Origin: Helicobacter pylori
Lineage (GTDB): Bacteria > Campylobacterota > Campylobacteria > Campylobacterales > Helicobacteraceae
Direction: 5' to 3'
DNA: 64,000 bases
NCBI RefSeq assembly: GCF_001653455.1
Contig: NZ_CP011486.1
Location: 930,001-994,000 of the forward strand
Made by a program: the position numbers and the translations under genes. Shown piece after piece: positions 8,369-16,974 of the stretch (position 1 is the stretch's first letter; every line of letters starts with the position of its first letter). The notes below the pieces were generated by a model that saw only the letters and a program-made list of their open reading frames with translations, searched no databases and was not told the DNA's origin.

Positions 8369-8434
8369 GGTTTCACAGCCTATCATAATCCGCCTATTTT
8401 TATCCGCCTTAAAAATGCGGAGGCAAACAAACCC

Positions 8435-9448
8435 CTACAAAAACGCTTCTAATTTATAGGCTTTTTGATGCTCTTTTTTCAAATCCATGTAAGCGTTTAA
8501 AAGCATGTATTCTTCAAAAGATAAAACCGCTAGATGCTCCTTAGCGAGATCATTCATTTCTAATTCTAGCAACACAAACAAAAAGGCTTTTTGGGCCTTA
8601 TCGTCTTCTTGGCTTAAAATCTCAAAAAACTGGAACCATTTGTCCGGCACAAGGAATTTTTGCGCTTTTTGCGCGAGCTTTAAATAATCGTTCTTGTCAT
8701 AACCCACCTTTTTGCAAAGCTCTGAAATCTTTAAAGTGTCTGTGTTTAAGGATTTTTCAAAAAAAGCTTTTAAAAAAGACTTCACGCATTCTTTGTTCAA
8801 ATCATCTTGCATTGCATTCAAAGCCTTTAAAACCTCTTTTTTACTTCCTTTTTGGGCGATTTCTATAAAAGCGTAATGGCGTAAGTCTAAAGGGATTTGC
8901 ATGTTTGTTAAAACTTCAAAGGCGTTTTTTAAATCGTTATGCATGAAAGCTTTCAAGCGTTTAGAAAAATAAGCATGATCATAAGCCAGAGAGTGCTTGG
9001 TGTGATCTTTAGGTTCAAGGGTGTTGTTTTCTATGTTGTGGTAATGTTTAAAAAGGTTATCCACTTTTTCACACCCGCTATTTGGCGTGTTTAAATCAGC
9101 CTTTAAATCATAGCGGGCTAAGATTTGAGAAAGGTTTTTAGCGAGATCGCTTTTAAATTTCGTTTTTAAAAAAGTCTTTTGAGTGTCTTGGGACAGGATT
9201 TGTTTGAGCAATTTGTCAAAATCCCTTTTCTCATGGTATAGGCGGATTTTATGGCTGATGTTGTGTTTGAATAAAAAAACCCATGAAAAAAAAGCGAACA
9301 TGCCCAAAACGCCCATAAGCCATACCGCTATGGGCAAATTAAAGCTATAACTCCCCAAATTGAAAGCATAAGCTTGCGGATCAATGCTATAAACAAACAC
9401 GCCAAAACCCACAATAAATAAAAATGTAAAGATAATGTAAAAACGCAT
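8435..9448 (-). CDS. Hypothetical membrane-anchored protein
   Basis: No recognised family. The 337-aa product has two N-terminal membrane segments (about residues 4-22 and 40-61) followed by a long, mostly helical, lysine-rich cytosolic part of about 270 residues. The helical part has repeated KAF/KAL/LKAF motifs that could form a TPR- or HEAT-like solenoid, as in HemY-type proteins. It lies 9 bp downstream of rlmH, so it is probably the last gene of the accD-rlmH transcript. No catalytic motif is evident. A scaffold or membrane-organising role is possible but is only a guess. Confidence 0.7.
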   Translation of the reverse strand: MRFYIIFTFLFIVGFGVFVYSIDPQAYAFNLGSYSFNLPIAVWLMGVLGMFAFFSWVFLFKHNISHKIRLYHEKRDFDKLLKQILSQDTQKTFLKTKFKSDLAKNLSQILARYDLKADLNTPNSGCEKVDNLFKHYHNIENNTLEPKDHTKHSLAYDHAYFSKRLKAFMHNDLKNAFEVLTNMQIPLDLRHYAFIEIAQKGSKKEVLKALNAMQDDLNKECVKSFLKAFFEKSLNTDTLKISELCKKVGYDKNDYLKLAQKAQKFLVPDKWFQFFEILSQEDDKAQKAFLFVLLELEMNDLAKEHLAVLSFEEYMLLNAYMDLKKEHQKAYKLEAFL

Positions 9449-9457
9449 GCGTACCTC

Positions 9458-9910
9458 CTATTTATGGTATGGATGCTTAAAAATAATGCTTAAAGCCCTA
9501 TAAATTTGCTCGCATAAAACAATTTTAGCCACTTCATGGCTAAAAGTCATCTCGCTCAAACTCCAAGCCTGACAATCTTTTAAAAATTTTTCTTCAAAGC
9601 CATACGCTCCAGCGATAAAGAAATTAATATTAAGATGATTTTCTAACATTTTACTAAACGCAAAGCTATCGCCCCCTTTAGCTTTAGGGTGCAATGCAAT
9701 ATTGATCGCTTTAGGGTTGAAATACGGCTCAAAGGCTAGAGAGTAACTTTTTTGAGCGAGTTCTTTAGAAATTTTTTGAGCGTTGACTATATTTTTAGGG
9801 AATAAATCCACTAATTCTAATTCGCAATCAAATTGTTTGCATTGTTTTTGATAGCTTTTCACCAACTCTAAAGGCGAACTTTTAGCGATAGAATACACCA
9901 CACAACGCAT
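9458..9910 (-). CDS. rlmH: 23S rRNA pseudouridine-1915 N3-methyltransferase RlmH
   Basis: SPOUT-class methyltransferase that methylates pseudouridine 1915 in helix 69 of 23S rRNA using S-adenosylmethionine. The 150-aa product has the knotted C-terminal part with FFIAGAYGFEEKF (glycine-rich SAM loop), SLSEMTFSHEVAKIVLCEQIYRA and the diagnostic end HPYHK. I take ATG at 9910; an in-frame TTG sits one codon earlier at 9913. It lies 14 bp after accD. The N-terminal region is more divergent than in enterobacteria, but the C-terminal signature is decisive. Confidence 0.93.
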   Translation of the reverse strand: MRCVVYSIAKSSPLELVKSYQKQCKQFDCELELVDLFPKNIVNAQKISKELAQKSYSLAFEPYFNPKAINIALHPKAKGGDSFAFSKMLENHLNINFFIAGAYGFEEKFLKDCQAWSLSEMTFSHEVAKIVLCEQIYRALSIIFKHPYHK

Positions 9911-9924
9911 CAATCTTAAAAACT

Positions 9925-10794
9925 TTAAAAAATCTTTGAAGTCTTATGCGTGGTGATAGCGATCAAATCGCTCAAAGTTTTCTTCAAATCCTTCCTGTGC
10001 ACAATCATATCAATCAAGCCATGCTCTAATAAAAATTCCGCTGTTTGAAAGCCCTCAGGCAAATCCGCCCCTATGGTTTGTTTAATGACCCTAGGCCCTG
10101 CAAAACCTATCATCGCTCCTGGCTCTGCAATGATGAGATCCCCTAAAAACGCAAAAGACGCGCTAACGCCCCCATAAGTGGGATCGCTCAAAAGCGAAAT
10201 GAAAGGGAGTTTAGCCTCGCTCAATCGGTTCAAAGCTGCGCTCGTTTTAGCCATTTGCATGAGTGAATAAGTGGATTCTTGCATCCTGGCCCCCCCACTC
10301 GCTGAAACGATCAATAACGCTTCTTTTTTGGCGACCGCGCGATTAATCGCTCTTACGATCTTTTCACCCTCCACAGAGCCTAAACTCCCCCCCATAAAGC
10401 TAAAATCAAACACCACGATCTGCAAAGGCATGCGGTTGATTTTAGCCTCACCGCTAATCACTGAGCTTGGGCGGTTGGTCCTTTTCTCGTATTTTTTAAT
10501 GCGCTGTTTGTAGCTTTCTTTATCCACGAAATTCAAAGGGTCATTAGGCCGTAAATGCTTATCAAATTCTTCAAAACTCCCCACATCGCATAAAAATTCA
10601 ATCCTTTCAGTCGCATTCATGCGGAAATGGTAATGGCATTTCAAACACACGCTGTATTTACTAAACACTTCTTTATGATACATTAATGCATAACATTTAG
10701 GGCATTTCACCCAATGGCTTGGTTGTTCGTTCTTACTTGGCGCTTCTCGCAATTTATTGATCTTGAAATTTTTAAAGAAATCTGCAAATCCCAT
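9925..10794 (-). CDS. accD: Acetyl-CoA carboxylase carboxyltransferase beta subunit
   Basis: Transfers the carboxyl group from carboxybiotin to acetyl-CoA, giving malonyl-CoA for fatty acid synthesis, in an alpha2beta2 complex with AccA. The 289-aa protein has the N-terminal four-cysteine zinc ribbon (CPKC at about residues 31-34 and CLKC at about 50-53). The crotonase-like core shows SASGGARMQES and the oxyanion segment DPTYGGVSASFAFLGD. Length is normal. It is transcribed divergently from recO and heads the accD-rlmH-HP0948-type set. Confidence 0.96.
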   Translation of the reverse strand: MGFADFFKNFKINKLREAPSKNEQPSHWVKCPKCYALMYHKEVFSKYSVCLKCHYHFRMNATERIEFLCDVGSFEEFDKHLRPNDPLNFVDKESYKQRIKKYEKRTNRPSSVISGEAKINRMPLQIVVFDFSFMGGSLGSVEGEKIVRAINRAVAKKEALLIVSASGGARMQESTYSLMQMAKTSAALNRLSEAKLPFISLLSDPTYGGVSASFAFLGDLIIAEPGAMIGFAGPRVIKQTIGADLPEGFQTAEFLLEHGLIDMIVHRKDLKKTLSDLIAITTHKTSKIF

Positions 10795-10843
10795 GTTTTT
10801 CCTTAATTTTGCAGTTTTATTGTGATTGTATCCAAGTTTTGCT

Positions 10844-10849
10844 TATAAT
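10844..10849 (+). promoter_or_regulatory. -10 box of recO
   Basis: A perfect TATAAT in the context TTTTGCTTATAATAAAAC, 27 bp before the recO start codon. Transcription would begin near 10856. Confidence 0.65.
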
Positions 10850-10875
10850 AAAACAAAATTAGCTTAAGAGTAGCG

Positions 10876-11490
10876 ATGCAAGGGTTTCTTTTACAAACAC
10901 AAAGCATAAGAGATGAGGATTTAATCGTGCACGTTTTGACTAAAAACCACCTCAAAACCCTCTATCGTTTCTACGGCAAACGCCACAGCGTGCTGAATGT
11001 GGGGCGTAAGATTGATTTTGAAGAAGAAAACGATGATAAGTTTTTACCCAAAATAAGGAATATTTTGCATTTAGGCTATATTTGGGAAAGAGAAATGGAA
11101 CGCTTGTTTTTTTGGCAGCGCTTTTGTTTTTTGTTGTTCAAGCATTTAGAGGGCGTGCATTCTTTGGATAGCATCTATTTTGACACTTTAGACGATGGGG
11201 CTAACAAACTCTCCAAACAGCACCCCTTAAGAGTGATTTTAGAAATGTATGCAACGCTTTTGAATTTTGAAGGGCGCTTGCAAAGCCAAAACTCTTGTTT
11301 TTTATGCGATAAGAAATTAGAAAATTCCGTCGCTTTAGCGCAAGGGTTTGTTTTAGCGCACCCCTCTTGTTTGAAAGCTAAAAGCTTGGATTTAGAAAAA
11401 ATCCAAAATTTTTTTCGCACTCAAAGCACGATTTTTTTAGAAACAGAAGAAGTGGAAGAATTGTGGCGCACGCTGAATTTAGGGTTTTAA
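10876..11490 (+). CDS. recO: RecO, recombination mediator
   Basis: Loads RecA onto single-stranded DNA with RecR during recombinational repair. The 204-aa product is the short epsilonproteobacterial form. The N-terminal OB-fold part begins MQGFLLQTQSIRDEDLIVHVLT, as is typical of RecO, and the C-terminal half contains a Cys pair in NSCFLCDKKL plus a later Cys in LAHPSCLKAKSL, in keeping with the zinc-binding region. It is followed after 10 bp by the pncC-like gene. Moderate divergence from well-studied RecO, but N-terminus, length and position all agree. Confidence 0.85.
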   Translation: MQGFLLQTQSIRDEDLIVHVLTKNHLKTLYRFYGKRHSVLNVGRKIDFEEENDDKFLPKIRNILHLGYIWEREMERLFFWQRFCFLLFKHLEGVHSLDSIYFDTLDDGANKLSKQHPLRVILEMYATLLNFEGRLQSQNSCFLCDKKLENSVALAQGFVLAHPSCLKAKSLDLEKIQNFFRTQSTIFLETEEVEELWRTLNLGF

Positions 11491-11500
11491 AAGGTTGGAA

Positions 11501-12157
11501 ATGAAATTTAAATTTTTGAATATGGATAATGAGAGCGGTTTTATTTTGATTGAAAAGGAATTGAAGCGCTTGAAACTTTTTTCTCAAGTCAAAGAGAATT
11601 GCATTGAATTGAAAGGCGAGAATGTAGAGCGAGCGAGAATTTATCTTAAAACGCTTTTTAACTCTAACATTGTGGAATTAGACGATAACAAAAAAAGCGC
11701 GAACGCTTTAATAGAGCGCTTGAAATCTTTAAATTTAAAAATCGCAGTGGCTGAAAGCTGCTCTGGGGGGTTGCTATCGCATGCATTCACTTCCGTTAGT
11801 GGGGCTTCAGCGGTTTTTATGGGGGGTATTGTGTGCTACAATGAAGAGGTCAAGCGCGAAATATTAAAGGTCAATGCCACGACTTTAAAAATCTTTGGGG
11901 TTTATAGCGAAGAATGCGTGAAAGAAATGCTATCAGGCGTGTTTTTAAATTTTAAAGCGGATTTAGCGCTAGCGATTAGCGGGGTGGCTGGCCCTAATGG
12001 GGGGAGTAAGGCTAATCCTGTAGGCACGATTTATATTGGCGTGCAAAAGTCAGGATCTCATGCCCTCATTGATCGCTGTTTTTTTGAAGGCGATAGAGAG
12101 AGTGTCCAAAATAAAAGCGTAGAGCATGCCCTAAACATGCTCGCTAGAATGCTATAA
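11501..12157 (+). CDS. CinA C-terminal domain protein, probable NMN amidohydrolase
   Basis: Members of this family (PncC/CinA-C) convert nicotinamide mononucleotide to nicotinic acid mononucleotide in the pyridine nucleotide cycle. The core reads VAESCSGGLLSHAFTSVSGA (about residues 86-105), GGIVCYNEEVK (about 109-119) and SGVAGPNGGSKANPVGTIYIG, all diagnostic of the domain. About 80 residues of unassigned sequence precede it, so the protein is longer than stand-alone PncC (about 165) and lacks the MoaB-like half of full CinA. I chose ATG 11501, 6 bp after AAGG; a TTG at 11495 is also possible. It is likely co-transcribed with recO and converges with the next gene. Confidence 0.85.
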   Translation: MKFKFLNMDNESGFILIEKELKRLKLFSQVKENCIELKGENVERARIYLKTLFNSNIVELDDNKKSANALIERLKSLNLKIAVAESCSGGLLSHAFTSVSGASAVFMGGIVCYNEEVKREILKVNATTLKIFGVYSEECVKEMLSGVFLNFKADLALAISGVAGPNGGSKANPVGTIYIGVQKSGSHALIDRCFFEGDRESVQNKSVEHALNMLARML

Positions 12158-12158
12158 A

Positions 12159-12725
12159 CTACCTTAACGCGCAAACATTACCAAATTCTTTTTGAGCGAC
12201 TTTAGCAATGTAGGCTACTTCATTATCGTTAAGGTTTTCAACGCTCGCTTTCAAATACCTTTTGATCTGATCGATCTGGCAACCCTCTAGCTTGATTTTC
12301 ACCACAGCTATCTCAGCTTTTAAATTCGTGTAAGTGTCAGACACTTGAATCTTAGTCGCTAGGTAATTATAGATAGCGTAGCTGATATTCGTAGCCGTTT
12401 GCTCAGACTCATGGAATTGCTCCATGAAGCGTTTTTTATACTTCATCATGATTTCATGAAAAACCACGATAAGACTCAATTTAGCGTTTAAGGTCGCTTG
12501 CTCAATCCCTAAATATTTATTATTGACAGGGATATACGCCACGCCCATTTCTTCATAAGGGACTTTAGGGTCTTCAAAAACCCAAGCAGGAGCATCAGAC
12601 AATTCCGATTTCATGCCCTTTAAATCAGAGATCAAAATCCCATCATCTCTTAAAAGACTCTTAGCGTTCAATGAAACGCTTGAAAACACCCCTAAAAGAG
12701 CGATTAAAACCATTCTTTTAAACAA
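12159..12725 (-). CDS. Hypothetical exported protein, possibly LPP20-like
   Basis: The 188-aa product has a clear signal peptide (MVLIALLGVFSSVSLNAKS, cleavage near residue 22) with no lipobox cysteine, so it should be periplasmic or secreted. The mature region opens with SDAPAWVFEDP and continues YLGIEQATLNAKLSLIVVF. This recalls the LPP20 family pattern of a tryptophan-bearing strand followed by a helix of small residues; that link is my inference. Two cysteines (CQ near residue 150 and CALR at the end) could form a disulfide. It converges with the pncC-like gene, with the stops almost touching. Confidence 0.75.
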   Translation of the reverse strand: MFKRMVLIALLGVFSSVSLNAKSLLRDDGILISDLKGMKSELSDAPAWVFEDPKVPYEEMGVAYIPVNNKYLGIEQATLNAKLSLIVVFHEIMMKYKKRFMEQFHESEQTATNISYAIYNYLATKIQVSDTYTNLKAEIAVVKIKLEGCQIDQIKRYLKASVENLNDNEVAYIAKVAQKEFGNVCALR

Positions 12726-12786
12726 AATACCACTCCTAACTTAATTTAGATTTGATTATAGTTAAAAAGTTTTTGATTTCGTTTAA

Positions 12787-13419
12787 TCACAACCAAGTAA
12801 TTGTAGCAGCCTTTGATTTTCTTGATTTTTTGCTCGCTTCTGCCACCCTCTTACCCAATGCGATCAAACATGCGATTTTAGGCTTATTGATACGCTTTTC
12901 TAAGATTTCGCCCACTTTTAACGCATCAAAGCCTCCGATAATGCAACTATCTAATCCCATCAAGCTCACGCCCATGCAAATTTGCCCCACCGCAATATAG
13001 CATTGCTCTAAAATATAGCTTTCTAGTTTTTGCATGCTGTGGTTAAACCTTAAATCAAGCATTTGAGCAAAAGAAGGAAGCACTCTCATTTTATAAGACT
13101 CTGGGTAGAGGTTTTGCATGTAATGGCTATGCGGTAACAATTCAATAGGGTTTAAAGAACACACCACCATCAACGCTGAAGCGCTTTCAATCATGTCTTT
13201 ATTGAAATAGCTATGCGCTGCAATTTGATTTTTTAAATCTTTGTCAGTAACCATCACAAAATGCCATGGCTGTGTGTTGTAAGAGCTTGGCGATAGTCTG
13301 GCAATTTCAGCGATTTCTTCTAATTCTTCGCTAGAAAATGCGTAATGGCTATCAAACATTTTGCAAGAATGGCGCTCGTTCAACAATTGTCTTCTTTTTT
13401 CTTGATCCAAAAATTTCAT
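12787..13419 (-). CDS. rdxA: Oxygen-insensitive NADPH nitroreductase RdxA
   Basis: FMN-dependent nitroreductase of the NfsB-like group; in H. pylori it reduces metronidazole to its toxic form, and inactivating mutations cause resistance. The 210-aa protein is full length and unbroken. It shows the FMN phosphate-binding start ERHSCKMFD (residues 15-23), [18 protein letters not shown] (about 39-56) and the glycine-rich [20 protein letters not shown] (about 153-172). Compared with the reference I remember, many positions differ (for example around residues 27-31, 73-77, 88-98 and 109-117), more than expected between ordinary strains. It overlaps the lgt stop by one base. No knock-out mutation is visible. 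Confidence 0.95.
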   Translation of the reverse strand: MKFLDQEKRRQLLNERHSCKMFDSHYAFSSEELEEIAEIARLSPSSYNTQPWHFVMVTDKDLKNQIAAHSYFNKDMIESASALMVVCSLNPIELLPHSHYMQNLYPESYKMRVLPSFAQMLDLRFNHSMQKLESYILEQCYIAVGQICMGVSLMGLDSCIIGGFDALKVGEILEKRINKPKIACLIALGKRVAEASKKSRKSKAATITWL

Positions 13420-14276
13420 TAGTTTTCCTTTATTTTTTTAGAATGTCTTATAGCATACAATAAAATCCCTAACGAAACAATTACCATAAGCAGGCTTAAA
13501 ATCTGCCCCATGCTCAAATTCAAAAAATAAACCCCCATTTGACTGTCTGGCTCTCTGTAAAATTCCGCAATAAAGCGCATCAAGGAATACCCCAAACCAT
13601 AAACCACAATGAGCAGTCCATGCGTTTTGGTGTGTTTTTTAGCCCACATTACCATTAAAAACACAATAACCCCCTCTAAAAACGCTTCAATGAGTTGGCT
13701 AGGATAACGCAATTCATTATCCACCACAATGCCTATGATTTGCCCTAAATGGCTGTCTTTGGGGACAATCCTTCCCACCAACTCCTGGTTTAAAAAATTC
13801 CCAATCCTCCCAAAAACATACCCTAAAGGCAGGCTAATTGCAATCAAATCCAAATAAATTAAAAGCTTTTTCAAATCCTTACGATTGTAAAGATACGAAG
13901 CGATCAAAAACCCCACCAACCCCCCATGATAGCTCATCCCACGAATGCCAATAAAATTCCCATGGCTATCAAAAGGGTTAAAGATTTGCCAAAAATGCGT
14001 CAAATAATAACCAGAGTTAGGCTCATAAATAAGAATGTATCCTATCCTTGCCCCTAACACAATGCCAAGCTCCGCCCATAAAAAATAACTTTCAAAATCC
14101 TTTCTTGCAACTGGGAATCGTTTGGGATCTTGTTGGATCATTCTTAACGCCATGTAAAATGCAACAACAATCGCGCACGCATACGCCAAACCATACCAAT
14201 GCACTTCAATATTGCCAAGACTAAAAGCGATGGGGTTAAAGCGCTCATAAATCGTATTCCAAGCGTTCATGTTCAT
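13419..14276 (-). CDS. lgt: Prolipoprotein diacylglyceryl transferase
   Basis: Adds diacylglycerol from phosphatidylglycerol to the lipobox cysteine of prolipoproteins, in the inner membrane; it would act on the TRL lipoprotein found in this window. The 285-aa product has about seven membrane segments and the Lgt signature region [14 protein letters not shown] (about residues 154-167), followed by [13 protein letters not shown]. The essential HGG-like motif appears as [10 protein letters not shown]. Length is normal. It lies between a pseudouridine synthase gene (2-bp gap) and rdxA (one-base overlap), so the three are probably co-transcribed. Confidence 0.96.
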   Translation of the reverse strand: MNMNAWNTIYERFNPIAFSLGNIEVHWYGLAYACAIVVAFYMALRMIQQDPKRFPVARKDFESYFLWAELGIVLGARIGYILIYEPNSGYYLTHFWQIFNPFDSHGNFIGIRGMSYHGGLVGFLIASYLYNRKDLKKLLIYLDLIAISLPLGYVFGRIGNFLNQELVGRIVPKDSHLGQIIGIVVDNELRYPSQLIEAFLEGVIVFLMVMWAKKHTKTHGLLIVVYGLGYSLMRFIAEFYREPDSQMGVYFLNLSMGQILSLLMVIVSLGILLYAIRHSKKIKEN

Positions 14277-14278
14277 CC

Positions 14279-15007
14279 TTAAAATTCAAATTCTTTAGGA
14301 GCGATCGCTTCAAATTCATATCCCAATAACGCAATTTTATGCGCATGGAGCATCAAGCGTTTGGCTGAACCTGGTTCGTTATTATAAAGCGTATCGCCTA
14401 TAATGGGGTGGTTGATATGCTTTAAATGGACTCTAATCTGGTGGGTTCTCCCGGTTTTGATTTCCACTTTTAAAAGGGTTTTTTTATTGATGATTTTTAA
14501 GGGCGTGATTTTAGTAATCGCTTCTTGCCCTTTTTTAGAGATCTTGCTGAACGCTTTAGTGGTTTTAATGGTGAGAATGGGAGCGTTAATTTCTTGCTCT
14601 TCTTCTACAATCCCTTGAGCTAGCGCTAAATATTCTTTTTTAACCGCCCTTTCCTTAAACGCTTTTTTAGCTTTCAAGTGGAATTCTGAATTTTCTTTCA
14701 CCAGTAAAATCACCCCGCTTGTTTCTTTATCCAAGCGGTGCAACAGCGTCCAACCTTTAAAAAAAGAAACTAAATCATAGCTCTCTATAAAAGGGGGTTT
14801 AAAAAGGGCTAGAACGTTTTCATCTTCAAAAATCACGCTGGGCTTTTCAATTTTTTGGACATTAAAGCATGTGTTTTGGGGTAATTCCTTTCTAGCAACC
14901 ATCAATTTTTTCCCCCCTATACTCACTAACCCCGAATCAATCAAAGCTTTAGCTTTTTTGTGCGAAATGTTTTCCTGGACGCTCAATAATTTATAAGCTT
15001 TTTCCAT
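14279..15007 (-). CDS. RluA-family pseudouridine synthase
   Basis: Isomerises uridine to pseudouridine in rRNA or tRNA. The 242-aa product has an N-terminal S4-like RNA-binding segment (YKLLSVQENISHKKAKALI, residues 5-23) and the catalytic motif LLHRLDKETSGVILL with the invariant Asp. The C-terminal GRTHQIRVHLKHINHPIIGD is diagnostic of the RluA/RluC/RluD group. It is shorter than E. coli RluC or RluD (about 320), as is usual in Helicobacter. The target base cannot be fixed from sequence. It lies 17 bp after waaA on the same strand. Confidence 0.92.
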   Translation of the reverse strand: MEKAYKLLSVQENISHKKAKALIDSGLVSIGGKKLMVARKELPQNTCFNVQKIEKPSVIFEDENVLALFKPPFIESYDLVSFFKGWTLLHRLDKETSGVILLVKENSEFHLKAKKAFKERAVKKEYLALAQGIVEEEQEINAPILTIKTTKAFSKISKKGQEAITKITPLKIINKKTLLKVEIKTGRTHQIRVHLKHINHPIIGDTLYNNEPGSAKRLMLHAHKIALLGYEFEAIAPKEFEF

Positions 15008-15024
15008 ATTTATCCTTTTTAATA

Positions 15025-16206
15025 TTATCCTTTAATGAATGCGAGCAATTCGTTTAAATCATGCCCGTTTTCTAAAAACCGCACCACGCCTAAATTCTCA
15101 TAATCCAAAAGAGCGTCTAATAAATCCTCTTTTTGAACGATTTTATAGGGTTTAACCAATTCAAACAACGCTACTTGGTTGAAAATATGTTCCCCTGTGA
15201 TTAGGCGCGTGTTAAAAAATGCCGGCTCTAAAGGGTTATGCCCCCCCATTTTGATAAACGAACCCCCTAAGATCACCACATCAGCGATCGCATAAAAGTT
15301 ATTCAATTCCCCCAAACTATCCACTAACAAAATATCGCATTCCACAAAACCCTTTGAAGAAAAACATTCCAAACTAAAAGGCGTCGTTTTTAAAGCATCT
15401 TGCAATAAATTTTGCACGCTTTTAAAACGCTCCGGGTGGCGCGGAACGACAATCAGTCTTGCATTTTTAAAAGTCTTTTTAAATTCCAAAAACGCTTTTA
15501 ACCCTAATTCCTCTTCACTCTCATGCGTGCTGGCTAAAATCACATTTAAAGCGCTAGGGTTTTTGGGGTAAAACGAAGTGATCACAGGCTTTGAAAAACG
15601 CTTGATATTCAAAAAATCCACCACTTTTTTAGCCCCTAAATTCAATAAGCGCTTTTTATCGTCCTTGCTTTGCGCCAAAATCAAATCAATGCGTTTGAAT
15701 AAAAGCGCATAAAAAAACGAAAAACGCTGGTACTTGGGGTAAGAGCGAACGCTGATGCGAGCGTTAATGAGCATGGTTTTTGCCCCTAATTTTTGAGCGC
15801 TATCAAACACATTAAACCACAATTCCGCTTCTGTAACCACTAAAGTTTTTAAGTGTTTCAAATTTTTTTTCCATGCAAACAATAAGGTTTCAAAAGGCAG
15901 GTAACGCACTTCTATGTGTTTAGAATGCTGATAAGTTTGAGCGGCTAATTCAAAGCCGGTATTGGTGGTAACGCTGATTAAAATCGGCTCTTTTAAAGCG
16001 TGAATGATTGGCTCTAACGATTTGACTTCCCCATAAGAGCATGCATGGAACCAAAAAACCGGCTCACTTTTTAAAAAATTGTCTTTGAGAAAAAAACGAG
16101 CCTTTAAAGAATGGCGGTATTTTTCTTTAAAACTCCAAAAAAAGATGAAAGGTACACTAATAAGATGCCCCAAAGTCAAACATAAAAGATAAAAAAACTT
16201 AAACAA
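15025..16206 (-). CDS. waaA: 3-deoxy-D-manno-octulosonic acid (Kdo) transferase
   Basis: Transfers Kdo from CMP-Kdo to the lipid A precursor at the cytoplasmic face of the inner membrane. The 393-aa product has an N-terminal membrane anchor (about residues 3-22) and the GT30 family segment WFHACSYGEVKSLEPI (about 52-67). The C-terminal CMP-Kdo binding region is LILVDSLGELNNFYAIADVV then GGSFIKMGGHNPLEPA. Length is slightly below the E. coli enzyme (425). It abuts the zinc-ribbon gene upstream and is likely in the same transcript. Helicobacter is known to trim one Kdo later; that step is not encoded here. Confidence 0.94.
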   Translation of the reverse strand: MFKFFYLLCLTLGHLISVPFIFFWSFKEKYRHSLKARFFLKDNFLKSEPVFWFHACSYGEVKSLEPIIHALKEPILISVTTNTGFELAAQTYQHSKHIEVRYLPFETLLFAWKKNLKHLKTLVVTEAELWFNVFDSAQKLGAKTMLINARISVRSYPKYQRFSFFYALLFKRIDLILAQSKDDKKRLLNLGAKKVVDFLNIKRFSKPVITSFYPKNPSALNVILASTHESEEELGLKAFLEFKKTFKNARLIVVPRHPERFKSVQNLLQDALKTTPFSLECFSSKGFVECDILLVDSLGELNNFYAIADVVILGGSFIKMGGHNPLEPAFFNTRLITGEHIFNQVALFELVKPYKIVQKEDLLDALLDYENLGVVRFLENGHDLNELLAFIKG

Positions 16207-16965
16207 TCAAACTGATTCTTGGCTTTCTTTTTGGCTTTCTTTTGGAGCGCTGTTTTCATACGCACCCTCAGCGTATAAAATACGCCCGCAATACGGGCAA
16301 GTGATAATATCCCCACTCGTTAGCGCTTCAGTATAAATCTTATCGTTCAAGCGGATAAAACAACCCCCACAAGCCTGTTTTTTGATCGTTACAATGCTCG
16401 TGTTTTTCGCCCATCTTCTAATCCTTTCATAAAAGCTATAGATTTTAGGCTCGGTTTTTTCCACTAATTCTTCTTTCTTTTTAAAGATGATTTGTTGGGT
16501 TTCTTTGATGTTTTTGACTTCGTTTTCCACCAAGCTTTCCAATTCCAGCGCTAACTTTTCAAGCTCTAACATTTCTTTTTTCAAGCCCTCTTGCTTTTCG
16601 CTTTTGTGCTTGATTTCATTTTGCAAGTTTTCAATTTCTTTATTGGCTTGATTGGATCGCTCTTTAGCGATGTCTTCTTCAATGTTTAAAGAGCGCAATT
16701 CCCTTTCAGATTTGATCTCGCTCATTTTCTTTTGGATACTAGCGATTTTAGCGTTGGTGTCTTGTAAAATTTGCTCGTTTTTAGAAACTTGCAATTTTAG
16801 GGCTAATTTTTCTTCTTCTAAATTCAAAATCGCTTTATTTTTAGCTTCTTTATCACTCAAGGCTTTATCCAAGTCTTTTCGTTTTTCTCTGATCAATGGC
16901 TCTAAAGAGTCAATTTCTTTATCCAAATGCGAAATTTCAATCAATTGTTTGAGGTGGGTGTTCAT
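16207..16965 (-). CDS. flgZ: Coiled-coil zinc-ribbon flagellar chaperone (HP0958/FlgZ type)
   Basis: In H. pylori the HP0958 protein binds and stabilises sigma-54 (RpoN) and also binds flaA mRNA, so it is needed for flagellum assembly. The 252-aa product shows a long antiparallel coiled coil from about residue 10 to 170 (heptads rich in E, K and L). A C-terminal zinc ribbon has CGGC near residue 200 and CPYC near 221. The tail is KESQKESQESV, a short duplication. It sits 9 bp after the Nif3-like gene and abuts waaA. Family and fold are clear; the flagellar role comes from published work on the H. pylori protein. Confidence 0.92.
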   Translation of the reverse strand: MNTHLKQLIEISHLDKEIDSLEPLIREKRKDLDKALSDKEAKNKAILNLEEEKLALKLQVSKNEQILQDTNAKIASIQKKMSEIKSERELRSLNIEEDIAKERSNQANKEIENLQNEIKHKSEKQEGLKKEMLELEKLALELESLVENEVKNIKETQQIIFKKKEELVEKTEPKIYSFYERIRRWAKNTSIVTIKKQACGGCFIRLNDKIYTEALTSGDIITCPYCGRILYAEGAYENSAPKESQKESQESV

Positions 16966-16974
16966 CGCTTTCCT

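Larger units (their letters stand above)
8155..8372 (+). repeat. Dispersed repeat, left copy (inverted partner at about 62620-62845)
   Basis: About 220 bp that match, in reverse complement, the block near 62.6-62.85 kb at roughly 85% identity by eye. The matching part covers a TATATT -10 candidate, a 24-codon reading frame and a downstream hairpin, so the repeat is a complete small transcription unit and not just an IS end. Confidence 0.8.
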
